From: CAZQKL01 sp964593895 [NCBI: uncultured bacterium]
Lineage (GTDB): Bacteria; DYJV01
Assembly (NCBI GenBank): GCA_964593895.1
Contig: CAZQKL010000001.1
Location: 1-9,911, forward strand
Direction of reading: 5' to 3'
DNA length: 9,911 nt
The notes under the pieces are model-generated. The model ran no database searches, was not told the origin of the DNA, and was given only the letters and a program-made list of their open reading frames with translations. Below are positions 5,488 through 9,911 of the stretch, piece after piece. Numbering within the stretch: position 1 is the stretch's first letter; each line of letters begins with the position of its first letter. The translations under genes and the position numbers were made by a program.

Positions 5488-7422
5488 ATGAAAAACTTAA
5501 AAATTTTATTAGGTTGTGTATTCTTTATTTTTTTATTTTCTCCATTTATTTTATCTCAAAATTTAGAGGAAATTCCAGAAATAACTTCAACAACATTTTT
5601 AACTCAAGATTTATCAAAACCAAATCCTTCAATTGAGGTATTTACTTCAGAAGATATTAAAGCTCTTGGAGTATCAAATTTCCCAGATTTATTGCGGTTA
5701 ATTAATGGATTGAATATTTATCGTGTAAATGAAAGCACAGCTGATGTTGTTTTAAGGGGATTTTCAGATATATTTAAAATTCATCCAAAAATTTTAATTG
5801 ATGGTATGGAAGTATCTGAAAATATTTATGATAGAACTTATCTTTACAATCTGCCAGTTGATATCTCAGATATTGATAGAGTTGAAGTTTTAAAAGATAC
5901 AACTACTACTGTTTATGGATATTCAAACAATGCAGGAATAATTAATATTGTTACAAAAGAACCTGAATATCTTGATGCAAATTATTTTTATCAAGAAATT
6001 GGCTCAAAATATTTTAGAAAAACTTTCTTTTCTTGGAATAAATATGCTTTAGGCTCTTATATAAAATTAAATGGTTATTATAAAATCATTACTCAAAATG
6101 ACTCAAGAGCTAAACATGTATCATCAAAGTTTATTAATTTTATGCTTCACAGATATTTTGAAAATGGTTCAAAATTTTCACTTAAAACATCCTTTATTGA
6201 TGAAGATATTAATTTTAAAGAAGTTGGGGTTATAAGACTACCACAAATAAAAAAAGCTTCAATTGTTTCATTTAACAATAATTTAAGAGATGTTCATTAT
6301 TGGAATATATTTTTTGATTATAAAATAAAGGGATTTGATATTAATTTTTATAATCAAATTTATAGTGGTAAATCTTACTTTTTTAGACCTTTAAAATATG
6401 GTTTTTACAAATCAAAAAATCTTTTTTCAAAATTTTCCTTAAAAAAAGGCATATTTTATAAAACTCATAAAATCTTTTTAGGCACAAATTTAAAATATAG
6501 ATATTCACACGTTAGAGGAATGAAAAATATGAAAAGAACCTCAATGGAGGTATTTTTTCAGGATACATGGAATTTTTATAAAAATTTATATTTTGATGTT
6601 TTTTTTAGAAATGATAGAACAAAAGACCTTGGAAGCAAAATTGGATATAAACTAAATCTAATCTATAAAACTTCTCAAAATGATTTATTCATTAGATTAG
6701 GATATTCAAAAGATTTTGAAAAACCTTTAATGGGAGAGCAGTATTTTTATGATACCTATGAATCTGATTTTATTAAAAATTTAAATGAAAGAGTAAAAAT
6801 TTATAAACTTTTATTTGATGATAAGCCAATAAAATTAACTTTTGTTCCAAATAAAAAAATTCATTCTTGGAAAATAAAAAGCACAGAATTTTCTTTTTTA
6901 AAAAGATTAAAAAATTTTACATATAAGTTTACATATTTTTACAACCTTCTATACGATATCCCTTCTTTTTTTGGAAGATTTAATATTTACCCTCCTCATG
7001 GTTATATATATCCAGTTAATGGACTTGATTTAAAAATTTATGGATTTGATTCAAAACTTGAATATCAATTTAAAAAATCAAAATTTTTTATCTCTTATTA
7101 TCACCAGAATTCGTTTGATAAAACACATAATAGACATGGAGATAAATTTTTGCCAAAATATGCAATTAAATCTGGCTTACTTTTTGATAAAAAAAATTAT
7201 TTTGGAAGTATAATTTTTACATACTATTCTCCTTTTAGAAGTTTTACAAAACGAACAGATTATTATAAATCCCTTGATTTATCTATAACAAAACCATTTT
7301 TCAATGACAAATTAAAGCTTTCTTTTTATGTTTCAAATATTTTCAATGATACTCATAAAGAGTCCCTTGTTGGAGATAAAATTAAAAGATCATTTGTAAT
7401 AAAATTAAGATATGATTTTTAA
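5488..7422 (+). CDS. TonB-dependent outer-membrane receptor
   Basis: The 644-residue protein has a signal peptide ending about residue 23 (FILSQ). The plug domain (about 49-157) has the usual order: IEVFTSEDIKALGV, FPDLLRLINGLNI, VVLRGF, ILIDGMEV, DIDRVEVLKD, and the closing NNAGIINIVTK. The rest is an aromatic-rich, alternating beta-barrel ending YVSNIFNDTHKES...KLRYDF, with the terminal Phe used for outer-membrane assembly. It belongs to the small BtuB/Cir-like size class and should import a scarce ligand (chelated metal, cobalamin, heme or other) using TonB energy. The ligand is not evident. Oddities: no standard E-T-x-x-V-T-A TonB box (nearest is EEIPEITST, 27-35), and the usual G-P-x-S-x-L-Y-G turn is replaced by KDTTTTVYG. 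The start has AAGGA 4 nt upstream. It overlaps the next gene by 11 bp. Confidence 0.93.
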   Translation: MKNLKILLGCVFFIFLFSPFILSQNLEEIPEITSTTFLTQDLSKPNPSIEVFTSEDIKALGVSNFPDLLRLINGLNIYRVNESTADVVLRGFSDIFKIHPKILIDGMEVSENIYDRTYLYNLPVDISDIDRVEVLKDTTTTVYGYSNNAGIINIVTKEPEYLDANYFYQEIGSKYFRKTFFSWNKYALGSYIKLNGYYKIITQNDSRAKHVSSKFINFMLHRYFENGSKFSLKTSFIDEDINFKEVGVIRLPQIKKASIVSFNNNLRDVHYWNIFFDYKIKGFDINFYNQIYSGKSYFFRPLKYGFYKSKNLFSKFSLKKGIFYKTHKIFLGTNLKYRYSHVRGMKNMKRTSMEVFFQDTWNFYKNLYFDVFFRNDRTKDLGSKIGYKLNLIYKTSQNDLFIRLGYSKDFEKPLMGEQYFYDTYESDFIKNLNERVKIYKLLFDDKPIKLTFVPNKKIHSWKIKSTEFSFLKRLKNFTYKFTYFYNLLYDIPSFFGRFNIYPPHGYIYPVNGLDLKIYGFDSKLEYQFKKSKFFISYYHQNSFDKTHNRHGDKFLPKYAIKSGLLFDKKNYFGSIIFTYYSPFRSFTKRTDYYKSLDLSITKPFFNDKLKLSFYVSNIFNDTHKESLVGDKIKRSFVIKLRYDF

Positions 7423-8173
7423 AAGAATTTTTTTATTTTTACTGTTAATTTTATTGCCAATAAATATTGTAGCAAAAAATATCTCTGTGGGTTTTGTATG
7501 TGAAAATTCTATTAAATGTGAAAATTTAAAAAAATTAGTGGGAAATGAATATAAAATATCAGATATAAATCATGCAGATATATTAATCTGCGATACAATA
7601 GATGGTGTCAAGAAATGTTTAAAATATAATAAAAAAATTATTGCTATTGATATTTACTCTTATCAAATTCCACTTATTCAATCTCCAAAAATTATAGGTT
7701 ATTTTCCAGTAGATGTTCCATTAAGTTTTATGATTAATTATATCACAAAAAAATTGGGAAAAAATTTGAAAAAATGCGTTTTATCTCATTACAAATATTA
7801 TTCAACAGAAAAAGGATACGATTTTTATTATGTAAAAAACATAAACGATGTTCCATTAGTATTAAATAAAGCATTAAAAAAGTGCGATATAATTATTTCT
7901 GTTCCAGATAAAGTGGTTTATAATTATTTTTCAACAAGATTTATATTTAAAAGAGTAATTTTAGGTGGGAAACTTATTACAGGTTTTTCAAAAGATATGA
8001 TAGACCTTGGAGCTGTGTATAGCTTTGAAATTAACAGGAAAAAATATTTTAAAAGAATCTTAAATTTTTTAAACGAGATTAGTGAATATTCTAAATTTTC
8101 AAAAGTTTTCTGTCCAGATAAAGGTGAAATTAATTCTTATGAAAATGAAAAAATTATAAAATGCATAAAATGA
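7412..8173 (+). CDS. Periplasmic ABC_sub_bind (PF04392)-like protein, cysteine-rich
   Basis: The 253-residue protein has a clear signal peptide (MIFKRIF, Leu-rich core, cleavage near IVA at 21). Mature sequence alternates beta and alpha like a periplasmic binding fold. The segment LITGFSKDMIDLGAVYSFEI (189-207) matches the family ending G-x-S-x-x-x-V-x-x-G-A-x-x-S known from ABC_sub_bind proteins, preceded by the typical CDIIISVPD strand. Family members usually have about 290-330 residues, so this one is short. It would bind a small ligand in the periplasm. It lies between a TonB receptor and a sensor kinase with short overlaps and no ABC permease or ATPase genes follow, so a role as periplasmic carrier or sensor co-receptor is inferred rather than ABC import. 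Eight cysteines (30, 36, 60, 69, 122, 158, 234, 251) are unusual. There is no strong Shine-Dalgarno; translation is probably coupled to the receptor gene. Confidence 0.7.
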   Translation: MIFKRIFLFLLLILLPINIVAKNISVGFVCENSIKCENLKKLVGNEYKISDINHADILICDTIDGVKKCLKYNKKIIAIDIYSYQIPLIQSPKIIGYFPVDVPLSFMINYITKKLGKNLKKCVLSHYKYYSTEKGYDFYYVKNINDVPLVLNKALKKCDIIISVPDKVVYNYFSTRFIFKRVILGGKLITGFSKDMIDLGAVYSFEINRKKYFKRILNFLNEISEYSKFSKVFCPDKGEINSYENEKIIKCIK

Positions 8174-9549
8174 GTTTAAAGAGAAAAATATTTTTAACTG
8201 CAATTTTTTTATATTCAATTATTGTGATTTTAACTTCAATTTTTGCTGTTAAAATTTATAAAAGAAAATTTATAAATTCAAGAGTGACAACAGCAAAAAT
8301 TTTACTTGAAACTCATATTGATGATATAATATACGGGAGTATAATAAAAAATAAAAAAATGTTAGAGGTTATAGAAAATAATTTAAAAAAAGCTAAATTT
8401 ATAGATTGCTTGCAAATTTTTGTTAATGGTTCACCTATATATTTTAAAAAGATAAAAAATCCTGAAGAATTTTTCATCGGGAAGGTTATTACAACAAGTT
8501 ATCCATTAACCAATAAAAAGATTACAATCCTTGTTAGATTAGGTTTAAATTTTAATGACTTAAAATTATCAATGATTAGATTTTCAATAATTACAGGTTT
8601 ATTTGGAGTTTTTTCAATATTTATATTTGGCATAGCTCTTTATCTAATTATTATAAGTTCATTTAAGATTGTTGAAAATATTACAAATGCAATAAATAGT
8701 ATTGCAAAAGGTGAGTTTAAAGAACTTAAGGTTGAGAAAACTTATAAAGAGTTTGTTTCTATTATTAATAGTTTTAATATTATGGTGAAAAATTTAAATT
8801 CAAAGATAAAAGAGATTAATGAAAAAAATAAAATGTTAAAAAAACAGCTTGCAGAAATTAAAGCATTACAACAAATTGTTATTATGAGAGAGAAATTAGC
8901 TTCATTGGGGACAGTAGTCGCAGGAATTGCCCATGAAATAAATAATCCTGTTGCTGCGATAAGAGGTATATGTGAATTAAATAAGATTAAATTCAAAGAT
9001 AATGAGCAAATAGCAATTGTTTTTGATAAAATTATTTCTTATTGTGATAGAATTTCAAATCTTGTTAAATCTTTAAAAATTTACGGAAAACCAACATCTT
9101 TTAAAAACAAACAGAAAGTCTCAGTTTCTGAGATAATTTTAGATGCTATTGAAATGGCTAAACATGGAAAAATTATTGATGAGAAAATTAAAATTACTGG
9201 AAATTTTAAAGATTATCATGGGAAAATCTATTGCATTAAAGAAGAAATTCTACAGGTTTTTTTAAATTTAATTACAAATTCAGCTGAAGTATTAAAAGAT
9301 GGAGGAATAATTGAAATAAATATATTTGATAAAAATGGTTATATAGAGGTTCATTTTAAGGATAATGGGCCAGGAATTCCTGAAAATATTAGGAATAAAA
9401 TTTTTGAGCCATTTTTAACAACAAAAGAAAAAGGTACAGGATTGGGATTGTATATTTGCTATAATATCTTACAAAAACATGGAGCAGAAATTAGATTAAT
9501 AGAAGATGAAGGAGCACACTTTCAAATAATTTTTAAAAAAAGTAATTGA
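8170..9549 (+). CDS. Membrane sensor histidine kinase (HAMP, HisKA, HATPase)
   Basis: The 459-residue protein has a first membrane helix (7-27), a periplasmic sensing region of about 105 residues (31-135, Cache/PDC-like in size but not assigned), a second helix (138-162), a HAMP-like linker (about 163-215) and a coiled coil. The catalytic core follows. The H-box LGTVVAGIAHEINNP has phospho-acceptor His255; the N-box NLITNSAEV has Asn370; the G1 box is DNGPGIP (398-404), then the F-box IFEPFLTTKEKG, and the G2 box is GTGLGL (422-427). All key residues are intact. It has no PAS domain, receiver or HPt domain. The core resembles NtrB-class kinases that phosphorylate sigma-54 regulators. No response regulator is adjacent. 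ATG 8170 forms an ATGA overlap with the previous stop; ATG 8161 would add MHK. Neither has a Shine-Dalgarno. Confidence 0.92.
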   Translation: MSLKRKIFLTAIFLYSIIVILTSIFAVKIYKRKFINSRVTTAKILLETHIDDIIYGSIIKNKKMLEVIENNLKKAKFIDCLQIFVNGSPIYFKKIKNPEEFFIGKVITTSYPLTNKKITILVRLGLNFNDLKLSMIRFSIITGLFGVFSIFIFGIALYLIIISSFKIVENITNAINSIAKGEFKELKVEKTYKEFVSIINSFNIMVKNLNSKIKEINEKNKMLKKQLAEIKALQQIVIMREKLASLGTVVAGIAHEINNPVAAIRGICELNKIKFKDNEQIAIVFDKIISYCDRISNLVKSLKIYGKPTSFKNKQKVSVSEIILDAIEMAKHGKIIDEKIKITGNFKDYHGKIYCIKEEILQVFLNLITNSAEVLKDGGIIEINIFDKNGYIEVHFKDNGPGIPENIRNKIFEPFLTTKEKGTGLGLYICYNILQKHGAEIRLIEDEGAHFQIIFKKSN

Positions 9550-9557
9550 CTTTTTTT
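9535..9557. terminator. AT-only-type hairpin over the kinase stop codon, possible weak terminator
   Basis: A perfect 9-bp inverted repeat, AAAAAAAGT / ACTTTTTTT, encloses a 5-nt loop and spans the TGA stop (9547-9549). The right arm is itself a T7 run. One G-C pair makes the hairpin weak, so it may be only a partial terminator or an effect of base composition. Its symmetry means it could act in both directions. Confidence 0.35.
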
Positions 9558-9582
9558 GTTAATTTAAAATAAGGAAAATAAT

Positions 9583-9911
9583 ATGTTTGATACATATGAA
9601 ATTTATAATGAATTATTAAAAGATTTTAATGATAACGAAGCTAAAAGATTAACCAAAGTGCTTACCAATATGTTTAAAGAACTTGCCAATGGTGTAACCA
9701 AAGATGATTTTATAAAATTGGAAGAAAGATTGAATTTGTTTGAAAAGAGGATGGAAGAGCTTGCAGAAGCTCAGAAGAGAACTGAAGAAAGTGTAAGAAA
9801 ACTTGCAGAAGCTCAAAGAAAGACTGAAGAAAAGGTAAAAGAGCTTGCAGAGGCACAGAAGAGGATAGAGGAAAGAGTAAGTTCTCTTGAAAAGAAGATG
9901 GAAGAGCTTGC
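9583..9911 (+). CDS. Coiled-coil heptad-repeat protein, 5' end (DUF3782-like family suspected)
   Basis: The first 109 codons are present; the gene leaves the window at the right edge. Residues 1-40 form a helical head ([19 protein letters not shown]...[18 protein letters not shown]). From about 45 on it is a continuous heptad coiled coil of alternating units such as [28 protein letters not shown]. There is no signal peptide, so it should be cytosolic. This plan (short head, then variable EAQKRTEE coiled coil) recalls DUF3782-type proteins of many thermophiles, which often end in a PD-(D/E)XK-like nuclease domain; that domain cannot be checked here. AAGGA (9571-9575) lies 7 nt before the ATG. 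G+C and use of GAG, AGG and CTT rise compared with the upstream genes, which may reflect the repeat composition or transfer. Confidence 0.75.
   Translation, partial: MFDTYEIYNELLKDFNDNEAKRLTKVLTNMFKELANGVTKDDFIKLEERLNLFEKRMEELAEAQKRTEESVRKLAEAQRKTEEKVKELAEAQKRIEERVSSLEKKMEEL
9751..9911 (+). repeat. 42-bp in-frame tandem repeat (14-residue coiled-coil unit)
   Basis: Units begin at 9751, 9793 and 9835. A fourth, diverged one begins at 9877 and is cut by the window edge. Each encodes two heptads of the form x-x-x-L-A-E-A-Q-(K/R)-(K/R)-x-E-E-x. The units differ at many third positions but not in length, so they are degenerate yet in register. [14 protein letters not shown] (97-110) resembles [14 protein letters not shown] (48-61), hinting at a longer second-order repeat. 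Confidence 0.8.

Noticed and set aside
5506-5517. Lipobox-like LLGC at residues 7-10 of the TonB receptor
   Set aside because: The hydrophobic stretch continues well past the Cys and ends at FILSQ, and the protein is a beta-barrel, so it is an ordinary signal peptide.
8742-8996. Minus-strand reading frame of 84 codons
   Set aside because: It is antisense to the HAMP/H-box part of the kinase, where coding constraint is clear on the plus strand.
9546-9570. Ordinary promoter TTGACT / TAAAAT before the coiled-coil gene
   Set aside because: The spacer is only 13 bp and transcription would start after the Shine-Dalgarno; it is kept only as part of the hexamer pattern.
1-9911. CRISPR array, IS element, integrase, toxin-antitoxin or phage defence system
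   Set aside because: No direct-repeat/spacer pattern, transposase, terminal inverted repeat or recognised defence gene was seen; the only repeat is the in-frame coding one at the right end.

Overview
The window is very AT-rich (by eye a little over a quarter G+C) and gene-dense. It looks like chromosomal DNA from a Gram-negative (diderm) bacterium. The outer-membrane evidence is a TonB-dependent receptor ending in Phe, a CpoB/YbgF-type lipoprotein and an RseC-like envelope protein. Arginine is encoded almost only by AGA, and genes within each transcription unit overlap by 4-23 bp or abut. A small or streamlined genome is plausible, and a thermophile is possible. I cannot assign a phylum from the sequence alone. 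No tRNA, rRNA, CRISPR array, transposase or IS end was seen.

Layout. (1) 1-184, minus: 5' end of a branched-chain-amino-acid-type ABC substrate-binding protein, divergent from the next unit across about 100 bp that holds two back-to-back promoters. (2) 287-1935, plus: protein-L-isoaspartate methyltransferase (pcm), then a CgeB-like glycosyltransferase joined by an ATGA overlap. (3) 1924-5377, minus: a tight five-gene operon read as cpoB-like lipoprotein, unknown small membrane protein, NtrX-like sigma-54 response regulator, rseC-like gene, smpB. It converges on the glycosyltransferase with a 12-bp overlap and no visible terminator. (4) 5488-9549, plus: an overlapping three-gene unit made of a TonB-dependent receptor, a cysteine-rich periplasmic protein related to the ABC_sub_bind (PF04392) family, and a membrane sensor histidine kinase. 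(5) 9583-9911, plus: start of a coiled-coil protein built on 42-bp (14-residue) repeats, cut by the window end.

How the genes may work together. The receptor, periplasmic protein and kinase reach from outer membrane to cytoplasm. Their overlaps suggest joint expression and possibly a trans-envelope uptake or sensing module. No response regulator is adjacent to the kinase. The only regulator in the window is the NtrX-like protein on the opposite strand, and it in turn lacks an adjacent NtrY kinase: a 149-residue membrane protein of unknown function sits just upstream of it. Whether these two orphan partners communicate is open. The five-gene operon mixes envelope maintenance (cpoB, rseC) with ribosome rescue (smpB).

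The most worthwhile leads are the receptor/periplasmic-protein/kinase unit, the unknown membrane protein before ntrX, and a recurring TTGAC(A/T) hexamer 29-31 nt before the ATG at three plus-strand starts. In the pcm case that hexamer belongs to a near-consensus promoter whose predicted start falls on the ATG.
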